From Bacteroidales bacterium (GTDB lineage Bacteria; Bacteroidota; Bacteroidia; Bacteroidales; UBA932): a DNA stretch of 21,717 nt. Below are positions 15,505 through 21,717 of this stretch, piece after piece. The stretch lies in the NCBI GenBank assembly GCA_024689525.1, contig JAILDI010000080.1, positions 1 to 21,717 on the forward strand, written 5' to 3'. Numbering within the stretch: position 1 is the first letter of the stretch; each line of letters opens with the position of its first letter. The notes below the pieces were generated by a model. It was given only the letters and a program-made list of their open reading frames with translations, was not told the origin of the DNA and ran no database searches. The position numbers and the translations under genes were made by a program.

Positions 15505-16707
15505 ATGGATATACAGGCACTAAAAAATAAGTACGACATCATCGGGAACGATCCCGCCCTGAACGAGGCCCTGGAGACGGCAGTAAAATTCGCCCCCACG
15601 GACCTCAGCGTGCTCATCCAGGGAGAAAGCGGCGTGGGTAAGGAAAACTTCGCCCGCATAATCCACCAGTATTCGGCCAGGAAAAACGCCAGCCTGTTCA
15701 TCATCAACTGCGGCGCACTGGCCAAGGAACTCGTGAATTCGGAACTGTTCGGCCACGTAAAGGGCGCCTTCACCGGCTCCACGGAAACCCGCAAGGGTTA
15801 CTTCGAGGACGCCAACGGCGGCACCCTGTTCCTGGACGAAATCGCGGAACTGCCCCTGGAATCCCAGGCGCTCCTGCTGCGCGTGCTGCAAAGCGGCGAA
15901 TACCGCAAGGTGGGTTCCAATAAAATAGAGCACACGGACGTGCGCGTAGTTGCGGCCACCAACACCCAGCTGTACGAGGCCGTCAAGCGCGGCAAGTTCA
16001 GGGAAGACCTGTACTTCCGCCTCAGCGCCGCCCAGATCCGCATCCCCGCCCTGCGGGACCGCAAGAACGACATATACCTCCTTTTCCGCAAATTCACGTC
16101 GGACTTCTCCGAAGTGAGCGGAATGTGCAAGCTCTCCCTGCGCCCGGACGCAATCCGCCTGCTGGAAAGCTACCGCTGGCCCGGCAACATCCGCCAGCTC
16201 ATGGGCTTCACCCAGTCCATCACGGCCCGCTTCTCCCAGAAGGTAACCCCCTCGCTCCAGAGGGTGGAACTGGACGCATCGACCCTTGCCCCGTTCATGC
16301 CCACGGAAGAGGGCGAACCCCTGCCGGTGCTGTACGACCCGGAATCCGCGCCCCGCAACGAAGGCGGCCTCCGCGAAGAAGAGCGTCAGGCCATCTATAA
16401 GGCCATTTTCGACCTTAAGAGAGATGTCGATGCCCTCAAGGCACAATACCTTCACCACAGCCTCCCGCCCGCTCCTGAGCGCCAGGAGGCCGAATGGCAG
16501 GGCCCGGAGGAGCAGGAATTCGACCAGCCTGTGGTGAATATCGACCATAAGGAAGAGGCCGATCTTTCCATCCGCCGCTCGGAGGAGGAACTCATCCGCC
16601 GCGCCCTGGAAAAGCACCACGGCAACCGCAAGCTGGCGGCACAGGAGCTTGGAATGTCGGAGCGCACGCTATACCGCAAGATGCCACAAGACTTCAGAAA
16701 GAAATGA
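15505..16707 (+). CDS. Sigma54-interaction-domain AAA+ transcriptional activator without receiver domain
   Basis: This is a 400-residue NtrC-like bacterial enhancer-binding protein reduced to AAA+ and DNA-binding parts. The ATG at 15505 begins right at the domain (MDIQALKNKYDIIGND), so no receiver, GAF or PAS sensor is present. Walker A is GESGVGKE (40-47), the sigma54-contact loop is GAFTGS (87-92), Walker B is GGTLFLDEI (105-113), and further AAA+ elements are VRVVAATNT, LYFRLSAAQIRIPALRDR and YRWPGNIRQL. A variable linker (about 260-355) leads to a Fis-type helix-turn-helix at the end (IRRALEKHHGNRKLAAQELG, then MSERTLYRKM). It opens ATP-dependent transcription by RpoN holoenzyme; targets are not visible. 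GAFTGA is the norm, so the final Ser is a variant. Its TGA overlaps the lptE ATG by 4 nt. Confidence 0.93.
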   Translation: MDIQALKNKYDIIGNDPALNEALETAVKFAPTDLSVLIQGESGVGKENFARIIHQYSARKNASLFIINCGALAKELVNSELFGHVKGAFTGSTETRKGYFEDANGGTLFLDEIAELPLESQALLLRVLQSGEYRKVGSNKIEHTDVRVVAATNTQLYEAVKRGKFREDLYFRLSAAQIRIPALRDRKNDIYLLFRKFTSDFSEVSGMCKLSLRPDAIRLLESYRWPGNIRQLMGFTQSITARFSQKVTPSLQRVELDASTLAPFMPTEEGEPLPVLYDPESAPRNEGGLREEERQAIYKAIFDLKRDVDALKAQYLHHSLPPAPERQEAEWQGPEEQEFDQPVVNIDHKEEADLSIRRSEEELIRRALEKHHGNRKLAAQELGMSERTLYRKMPQDFRKK

Positions 16708-17201
16708 AACACGTCATAGCCCTCATAAGCGCACTCGCCCTTGTGGCCGGCTGCGGCATCTACTCCTTCACCGGTACCTCCATCCAGCCGGACGTGAAGA
16801 CAATCACCATACCTTATATTGAAAATAAGGCCATCCGGATCAACCCCTCGCTTTCCAACGACCTCACGGAGGCCCTCCAGGACAAGTTCCGCAAACTCAC
16901 CTCCCTCCAGCAGGTGGAAATGGACGGGGACCTGGAACTGGTGTGCGAGATAACCGGCTACGACGTGAAAGCCACCGCCGTAACGGCAAACGAAGTTGCG
17001 GCACAGAACCGCCTCACGGTAACGGTGAAAATCCAGTTCTCCAACAAGAAATATCCGGAGGACGATGTGGACAAGTCCTTCAGCGCCTATGCCGATTATG
17101 ACACCAACAACTCGCTGGACGCAGTTGAGGCCTCCCTGTGCGAGGAAATAATCGACAAACTTTGCGAGGATATATTCAACGCCACGGTGGCCCAATGGTA
17201 A
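16704..17201 (+). CDS. lptE: LptE family LPS-assembly lipoprotein
   Basis: This is a 165-residue outer-membrane lipoprotein that plugs LptD and helps insert lipopolysaccharide in the outer leaflet. The lipobox is VAGC (Cys17), followed by the strongly conserved Bacteroidetes start GIYSFTGTSIQPDVKTITIP. Other matching blocks are NPSLSNDLTEALQDKF, LELVCEITGYDVKATAV, NRLTVTVKIQFSN and FSAYADYDTNNSLDAVE, with the end DIFNATVAQW. The start overlaps the activator stop (ATGA at 16704-16707), so the two are translationally coupled. This pairing, followed by secG, is a neighbourhood I know from other Bacteroidales. Length is normal for the phylum. Confidence 0.93.
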   Translation: MKHVIALISALALVAGCGIYSFTGTSIQPDVKTITIPYIENKAIRINPSLSNDLTEALQDKFRKLTSLQQVEMDGDLELVCEITGYDVKATAVTANEVAAQNRLTVTVKIQFSNKKYPEDDVDKSFSAYADYDTNNSLDAVEASLCEEIIDKLCEDIFNATVAQW

Positions 17202-17218
17202 ATTTATTGCGCCCGCGT

Positions 17219-17250
17219 TTTGGATTTTACGGAAAAAAGTGTTTACTTTG
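17219..17250 (+). promoter_or_regulatory. Bacteroidetes-type promoter upstream of secG
   Basis: TTTG at 17219-17222 (-33) and TTACTTTG at 17243-17250 (-7, one mismatch to TAnnTTTG) are 20 bp apart, the standard spacing for the primary sigma factor of this phylum. Transcription would begin near 17257, about 26 nt before the secG ATG. It lets secG be expressed separately from lptE. Confidence 0.7.
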
Positions 17251-17282
17251 CAGCCCTTTAGGAAAAACAGAGACAAAAAGAT

Positions 17283-17645
17283 ATGAACGTCGTATTTAAC
17301 ATCATCGTCATCCTGATCGTCATCGCAGCTATCCTGCTGGTGGCCGTGGTGCTCCTGCAGAACGGCAAGGACGGCGGTCTCGCAACCAACTTCACCTCCG
17401 CCAACCAGACTCTTGGCGTACGTCAGACTGCAACCATCCTGGAGAAAGCAACCTGGTATCTGGTAGCCTTCATCCTGGTGCTCTCCATCGTGAGCGTGTT
17501 CACCCTCCGTTCAGGCAGGGCCGCCGCAGGAGACAACATGGGTACTGAAATCCTCAACGAGGCAAGCGCCGAAACAGAGGATGTCGCAGTTCCCCAGATC
17601 GATCCTTCCGCACTGGAAGTTCCCGCAGAGAACGACGCAGAGTAA
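17283..17645 (+). CDS. secG: Preprotein translocase subunit SecG
   Basis: This is a 120-residue inner-membrane subunit of the SecYEG channel. It has two membrane segments (about 5-26 and 57-76) joined by the conserved loop VVLLQNGKDGGLATNF and LGVRQTATILEKATWYL. The C-terminal tail (about 77-120) is acidic and Ala/Glu-rich, as in other Bacteroidetes SecG, and longer than in E. coli only by this tail. It has its own promoter at 17219-17250 and is followed by 111 bp containing two hairpins before clpB. Assignment is secure. Confidence 0.95.
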   Translation: MNVVFNIIVILIVIAAILLVAVVLLQNGKDGGLATNFTSANQTLGVRQTATILEKATWYLVAFILVLSIVSVFTLRSGRAAAGDNMGTEILNEASAETEDVAVPQIDPSALEVPAENDAE

Positions 17646-17653
17646 TCCCGGAA

Positions 17654-17682
17654 GCGGCAACTGACAAACTGTCAGTATCCGC
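17654..17682 (+). other. RNA hairpin 1 between secG and clpB
   Basis: ACTGACA (17660-17666) pairs with TGTCAGT (17670-17676) around a 3-nt loop. GCGG (17654-17657) and CCGC (17679-17682) extend the stem across a 2x2 internal loop. No U-tract follows, so it is not a standard intrinsic terminator. It could be an mRNA 3' end stabiliser for secG or part of a clpB leader. Confidence 0.5.
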
Positions 17683-17705
17683 CGCATAAGGAACGGAGAT
17701 TGATG

Positions 17706-17739
17706 AATAGCCGTTTGCCCGCAAGGGCAGGCGGCTATT
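17706..17739 (+). other. Strong GNRA-capped hairpin in the clpB leader
   Basis: Positions 17706-17720 pair with 17725-17739: 15 consecutive pairs including two G-U wobbles, closed by the tetraloop GCAA (17721-17724). It ends 17-23 nt before the clpB start codons and just before AGGAG (17749-17753). No U-tract follows on either strand. A regulatory or stabilising RNA structure is more likely than a terminator. Confidence 0.6.
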
Positions 17740-17762
17740 GCTGCATATAGGAGATAATGATT

Positions 17763-19814
17763 ATGAACAACGAAAATAGCTTTCTGCAACGTTTTGCAGT
17801 GAATCTTAACGAAAGGGCGGCCGCGGGGAAAACCGACCCGGTGATTGGCCGTGACGACGAAATCCGCCGCGTGCTGCAAATCCTGTCGCGCCGCACCAAG
17901 AACAACCCCATACTGGTTGGCGAGCCCGGCGTGGGCAAGACCGCCATTTCGGAAGGCATCGCGCAGAGGATCGTGAACGGCCAGGTGCCGGAGAATCTGA
18001 AGTCCAAGACCGTGTACTCGCTGGATATGGGCTCGCTCATCGCGGGCGCCAAGTATCAGGGTGAGTTCGAGGAACGCCTCAAGGGCGTAGTGAAGGAAGT
18101 AGTCGACTCCGCCGGCGAAATCATCCTGTTCATCGACGAAATTCACACCCTGGTGGGCGCCGGGCGCTCATCTGGCGCGATGGATGCATCGAACATCCTC
18201 AAGCCCGCACTGGCCCGGGGAGAGCTCCGCACCATCGGCTCAACAACTCTGGACGAGTACCAGAAATACTTCGAAACCGACAAGGCCCTGGAGCGCCGTT
18301 TCCAGATGGTAATGGTCGATGAACCCTCGCCCGCCGAGTCCATCGCCATCCTCCGAGGCCTGAAGGAACGCTACGAAAACCACCACAAGGTGCGCATCGA
18401 GGACGACGCCCTCATCGCCGCCGTGAACCTGAGCCACCGCTACATCACCAGCCGGTATCTGCCCGACAAGGCCATCGACCTGGTCGATGAAGCCGCCTCC
18501 AAACTGCGTCTGGAGATGAATTCCGTCCCCGAGCCCATCGACGACCTCAACTCCGCCATCCGCCAGAAGGAGATCGAGCGCGAGGCCATCAAACGCGAGG
18601 GCGTGAACGCCAAGATGGAGAAACTGGAGGCCGAGCTCAAGGACCTCCAGGGCAAGCGGGCGGAACTGATGAAGCGCTGGAACGACGAAAAGGAAATCCT
18701 CTCCGGCCTCCAGAACGCCCGTCAGCAGATCGAGGACCTGAAGATCCAGGCCCAGGCCGCGGAGCGCTCAGGCGACTACGGCAAGGTGGCCGAAATCCGC
18801 TACGGCAAGATGGCCGCCGCGCAGAACACCATCGACACACTCCAGGCCAAGGCCGATGCCATAAAGGAACCCATCATCACCGAAGCCGTCACCCCCGAGG
18901 ACATCGCCGAGGTGGTTGCCAAATGGACCGGCATCCCCGTCAAGCGTATGCTGGAAAGCGAAAAGGACAAGCTCCTGCGCATGGAGGAAGAGCTCCATAA
19001 ACGCGTAGTGGGCCAGGACGAGGCCATCAAGGCCGTGGCCGATGCCGTGCGCCGCAACCGCGCCGGCCTCTCCAACGAGAAGCGCCCCATCGGCTCGTTC
19101 TTGTTCCTGGGAACCACCGGCGTGGGCAAGACGGAGCTCGCCAAAGCCCTTGCCGAGTTCCTGTTCAACGACGAGAATATGATGACTCGTATCGATATGT
19201 CCGAATACCAGGAGCGCCACACGGTGTCCAGGCTCGTTGGCGCGCCTCCGGGATATGTCGGTTACGACGAGGGCGGCCAGCTCACCGAGGCCGTGCGCCG
19301 CAAACCCTACTCAGTTGTGCTTCTGGACGAAATCGAAAAAGCCCATCCGGACGTGTTCAACGTGCTTCTCCAGGTCCTGGACGACGGCCGCCTCACGGAC
19401 AACAAGGGCCGCACCGCCGACTTCAAGAACACCATCCTGATCATGACCTCCAACGCCCCGGCCGACCATCTGCGCGACTTCATGCGTCCGGAGTTCCTGA
19501 ACAGGATAGACGAAATAATCCAGTTCGAAAGCCTCACGAAGGACAACATCCGTGAAATCCTCCATCTGCAGGAGGCCCAGCTGCAGCAGAAACTGCAGGA
19601 GAGCGGCATCACGCTGCACTTCACCCCCGCCTTCGAGGACCAGATGGTGGAACACGGCTACGACCCGGCATACGGCGCCCGTCCGCTCAAGCGCATCATG
19701 CAGCGCGAGCTCATAAACCAGCTTGCAACGGCTATCCTCAACGGCAGCGTACATAAAAACTCCGCCATAACGGTGGATGCCGCCGGCGGAGTCGTAGTGC
19801 TGAAGAACGATTAA
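17763..19814 (+). CDS. clpB: ClpB-type AAA+ disaggregase lacking the N-terminal domain
   Basis: This 683-residue chaperone is expected to extract polypeptides from aggregates with DnaK. I start at 17763 because AGGAG (17749-17753) is 9 nt away; the ATG at 17757 leaves only 3 nt and adds two residues. It opens straight at AAA-1, so the usual N domain of about 150 residues is absent and there is no room for it upstream. Walker A1 is GEPGVGKT (53-60), Walker B1 LFIDEIH (D125, E126), followed by a full-length coiled-coil M domain (about 248-376), which marks ClpB rather than ClpC/ClpA. Walker A2 is GTTGVGKT (450-457) and Walker B2 LLDEIE. Between MTSN and [10 protein letters not shown] only 10 residues remain, where ClpB usually has about 30-40. 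No ClpP-binding IGF-type loop is seen. C-terminus NGYDP-type motif is present as [14 protein letters not shown]. Confidence 0.93.
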   Translation: MNNENSFLQRFAVNLNERAAAGKTDPVIGRDDEIRRVLQILSRRTKNNPILVGEPGVGKTAISEGIAQRIVNGQVPENLKSKTVYSLDMGSLIAGAKYQGEFEERLKGVVKEVVDSAGEIILFIDEIHTLVGAGRSSGAMDASNILKPALARGELRTIGSTTLDEYQKYFETDKALERRFQMVMVDEPSPAESIAILRGLKERYENHHKVRIEDDALIAAVNLSHRYITSRYLPDKAIDLVDEAASKLRLEMNSVPEPIDDLNSAIRQKEIEREAIKREGVNAKMEKLEAELKDLQGKRAELMKRWNDEKEILSGLQNARQQIEDLKIQAQAAERSGDYGKVAEIRYGKMAAAQNTIDTLQAKADAIKEPIITEAVTPEDIAEVVAKWTGIPVKRMLESEKDKLLRMEEELHKRVVGQDEAIKAVADAVRRNRAGLSNEKRPIGSFLFLGTTGVGKTELAKALAEFLFNDENMMTRIDMSEYQERHTVSRLVGAPPGYVGYDEGGQLTEAVRRKPYSVVLLDEIEKAHPDVFNVLLQVLDDGRLTDNKGRTADFKNTILIMTSNAPADHLRDFMRPEFLNRIDEIIQFESLTKDNIREILHLQEAQLQQKLQESGITLHFTPAFEDQMVEHGYDPAYGARPLKRIMQRELINQLATAILNGSVHKNSAITVDAAGGVVVLKND

Positions 19815-21595
19815 CGGACTTCGATGTATTCCCCGTGCTCGGTTGCTACCGACTCCTTCCAGATGTCGGTGTAACCGGGCCATTCCACTTTCTCAGGAAT
19901 GCCGGTGGAATGCTCCGAATGGATGAAACTGCCGTCCTCGTTCTGAGGCTTCACATTGCCGTCGATGAACTTCACAAGCAGCTCCTCCTCCAGGGCCACC
20001 CACTTCTCGAACTGGTCCTGAGCGGTATCCACGGTATATTTGGTGAGGTACTTGCCGATCTTCTTGAACGGAGTCCTGGACACCATCACGGTGCCGGGGC
20101 TGCTAAACTTCTTCTGCAGCTTGACCACAATCTCGTTGTACATCACCACGGCCATACTGTCGGTGGAATGCGTCTTGTGGAACATCTGGTCGTACTCGAA
20201 ATCGTCGATCCTCTCCCTCACGAACGGGGCCATGATGTTGTACATCTTGTAGCACGCATTGGCCACCCTGTTGTTGATCCAGAACGACGCGGTGGGCGAA
20301 TAGTGCAGCAAATCGCCATTGCCCACGCGGAAGCACTCGGGAACTTTATTGGTCGATGTGTAAATCGGCGTAACGTATGACGTGGCCGCATCGTCAGTGC
20401 CGAACCACAGGATGCCGCCCACCTCGTCCGGAATGAAATTCCTGGCCTGGCCGATCATCCAGAAGCCCGTCTGCTGCGTTGCAATGGCCCTTTCGTTGAT
20501 ATAGGTCTTGCCGTCGAACTCGAACTCCATCGGCCTCCAGCGATAAGGCAGGGCGTTTCCGCCTGCGCCGATATCCTGGGTCATATCCATCGGCGTGCTC
20601 TCATAGTGGTCGCGCATCACATCGGCCAGATTCTTCGCCGTGATCCTCTCCTTCGGGAACACATACAGGGGAAGGTCGCCCTCCAGATTGTATCCCATAG
20701 CATAGTCGAGGAAAGCCGTAGCGTCCCTGGAAACCGCATTGCCGTTCTCGTCATAGTACGCGAACCAGCCCTTGCAAAGGATGTTGAAGGCGCTCCAGAC
20801 GCGTGCGTCGCAGCCACGGACCGTCCCGAAATCGATCGGGCAATAAGCCTTCTTGAAGCTGAATTCATCGTCCTCGCCGCTGAAATAGCCCTTGCGCCTG
20901 GCAAATGAAATCACGTCGGGAGCATAGAGCCAGTTGTCCGGATCGTCCTTGGGGAAGGTGCCGATCCTCGGCTGGTTGGCATGGGCCGATATAGCCCCGT
21001 CGGGAATGCGAACCGCAACCCAGACAATGCCCTTCTGGGTGTTCGTGCCATTGCGCATATTAGTTCCCTTGCCGATGAGGTCCATCATCCACACCTCGTT
21101 CTTATCGGCAATGGAGAAGGTCTCGCCCTCCGACGCATAGCCGTATTTATTGGCGATATCGACAATTACGTCGATGGCCTCGCGCGCGGTCTTAGCCCTC
21201 TGCAGGGCGATGAGGATGAGGGACTGATAGTCCACCACACCCTTTTTGTCCTCCAGCTCCGGACGGCCGCCCCAGGTGGTTTCGGTGATGATGAGCTGGA
21301 ATTCGTTCATATTGCCGATAACCTTGTAGGTGTGCTCCGCCTGGTCGATGAAACCGAGGTACTTGTTCGAGTCTCCGTCGTAGATCTGCATCTTCGTGCC
21401 CACCTTCCAGTCGGCGGCGGGAATGAAACGGAGGTCTCCGTATGAATAGTGGGAGTCGGCGGCATAGGTTACCATCACGGAACCGTCCTCGCTGGCCGCC
21501 CTGGTTACGAGCACATTGGTACAAGTATTGCCAGGAAGTGCGTGCATCAGCAGAATTGCGGCGGAAAGGAGGATGCCGGGCGTCGAATTTCTCAT
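19811..21595 (-). CDS. C69 family dipeptidase (PepD-like), secreted
   Basis: This is a 594-residue N-terminal-nucleophile peptidase cleaving dipeptides or short peptides in the periplasm or at the surface. The start at 21595 gives a signal peptide; the in-frame ATG at 21682 would lie across the divergent promoter region. Cys25 in [17 protein letters not shown] is the expected nucleophile exposed after processing, followed by [16 protein letters not shown]. Family blocks include [21 protein letters not shown], split as [10 protein letters not shown] and [11 protein letters not shown], then [21 protein letters not shown], split as [11 protein letters not shown] and [10 protein letters not shown], and [20 protein letters not shown]. 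Length is typical of Bacteroidales members, longer than lactobacillar PepD. Its stop overlaps the convergent clpB stop in TTAA (19811-19814), with no terminator between. A -7 box lies at 21649-21656. Confidence 0.93.
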   Translation of the reverse strand: MRNSTPGILLSAAILLMHALPGNTCTNVLVTRAASEDGSVMVTYAADSHYSYGDLRFIPAADWKVGTKMQIYDGDSNKYLGFIDQAEHTYKVIGNMNEFQLIITETTWGGRPELEDKKGVVDYQSLILIALQRAKTAREAIDVIVDIANKYGYASEGETFSIADKNEVWMMDLIGKGTNMRNGTNTQKGIVWVAVRIPDGAISAHANQPRIGTFPKDDPDNWLYAPDVISFARRKGYFSGEDDEFSFKKAYCPIDFGTVRGCDARVWSAFNILCKGWFAYYDENGNAVSRDATAFLDYAMGYNLEGDLPLYVFPKERITAKNLADVMRDHYESTPMDMTQDIGAGGNALPYRWRPMEFEFDGKTYINERAIATQQTGFWMIGQARNFIPDEVGGILWFGTDDAATSYVTPIYTSTNKVPECFRVGNGDLLHYSPTASFWINNRVANACYKMYNIMAPFVRERIDDFEYDQMFHKTHSTDSMAVVMYNEIVVKLQKKFSSPGTVMVSRTPFKKIGKYLTKYTVDTAQDQFEKWVALEEELLVKFIDGNVKPQNEDGSFIHSEHSTGIPEKVEWPGYTDIWKESVATEHGEYIEVR

Positions 21596-21624
21596 CGTTA
21601 TTATGCTTTTGATATTATTTTCGT

Positions 21625-21632
21625 TATTTTTG
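21625..21632 (+). promoter_or_regulatory. -7 promoter box of the gene at the right edge
   Basis: TATTTTTG fully matches TAnnTTTG, 23 nt before the ATG at 21656. A TTTG at 21608-21611 is too close (13 bp) to serve as -33. Leader length would be about 16-18 nt. Confidence 0.45.
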
Positions 21633-21648
21633 CCTTTCAAACAACTTG

Positions 21649-21656
21649 CAAAGTTA
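21649..21656 (-). promoter_or_regulatory. -7 promoter box of the C69 dipeptidase gene
   Basis: On the minus strand this is TAACTTTG, a full match to TAnnTTTG. TTTC, one base off TTTG, lies 19 bp upstream. It shares the A of the divergent ATG at 21656, and the predicted leader is about 45 nt. Confidence 0.55.
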
Positions 21657-21717
21657 TGAAATTTTACAATGCAATGAAACACTATCTGGCAGTAGTTCTG
21701 TTTGCCGCGCTTTTCGC
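21656..21717 (+). CDS. N-terminus of a secreted or membrane protein, cut by window edge
   Basis: Twenty codons are visible from the ATG at 21656; a second in-frame ATG at 21674 begins MKHYLAVVLFAALF, which looks like a signal peptide or first membrane segment. The second start therefore fits better as the translation start, but the first keeps a better distance to the -7 box at 21625. The product cannot be identified from so few residues. Confidence 0.5.
   Translation, partial: MKFYNAMKHYLAVVLFAALF

Noticed and set aside
15520..16620. Long open frame (366 codons) on the minus strand
   Set aside because: It is antisense to the sigma54-type activator, whose motifs are unmistakable; GC-rich codon use leaves the opposite frame open.
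16452..17276. Open frame of 274 codons on the minus strand over the activator end and lptE
   Set aside because: Antisense to two well-recognised genes; no family motif in its translation.
17763..19814. Calling the chaperone ClpC or ClpA
   Set aside because: The long coiled-coil M domain is full length and no ClpP-binding loop is visible; both point to ClpB.

Overview
The window is from a member of the Bacteroidetes, most likely an uncultured, fairly GC-rich Bacteroidales. The evidence is a complete SusC/SusD pair, many lipoproteins with short lipoboxes, the conserved lptE-secG neighbourhood, and -7 promoter boxes of the Bacteroidetes TAnnTTTG type. Genus and species cannot be settled from the sequence alone.

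Left part (1-13466): a polysaccharide utilisation locus (PUL). Seven minus-strand genes form one tight operon, in transcription order: GH20 beta-hexosaminidase, GH109 alpha-N-acetylgalactosaminidase, a CBM9-like surface lipoprotein, two tandem DUF4874/DUF4832 lipoproteins, SusC, and SusD (SusD runs off the left edge). Junctions range from a 1-nt overlap to 25 nt. A SusE/SusF-like glycan-binding lipoprotein is transcribed divergently. The 105-bp divergent region carries a perfect 18-bp palindrome that is probably an operator. The two recognisable hydrolases point to a glycan with alpha-GalNAc and beta-linked GlcNAc/GalNAc, such as host mucin-type O-glycans. The two DUF proteins are the functional unknowns and the best candidates for an undescribed activity. 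The order is unusual: enzymes come first and SusC/D last.

Middle (13467-13778): a 312-bp AT-richer gap. It holds a likely decayed gene fragment (minus strand, one internal stop) and a Rho-independent terminator serving the gene to its right.

Right part (13779-21717): housekeeping and envelope genes. A minus-strand OmpA-like/TPR lipoprotein is divergent from a plus-strand run: a receiver-less sigma54-type AAA+ activator (with GAFTGS instead of GAFTGA), translationally coupled to lptE, then secG with a good Bacteroidetes promoter, then a ClpB-type disaggregase that lacks the N-terminal domain and follows two strong hairpins. A minus-strand C69 dipeptidase converges on clpB, with the stop codons overlapping. 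It is divergent from a gene cut by the right edge.

How the parts work together: in the PUL, SusE/F-like and CBM9-like lipoproteins would capture glycan at the surface, SusC/D import oligosaccharides, and the lipoprotein hydrolases trim amino-sugar residues. The right part serves LPS export (LptE), protein export (SecG), proteostasis (ClpB) and peptide hydrolysis (C69).
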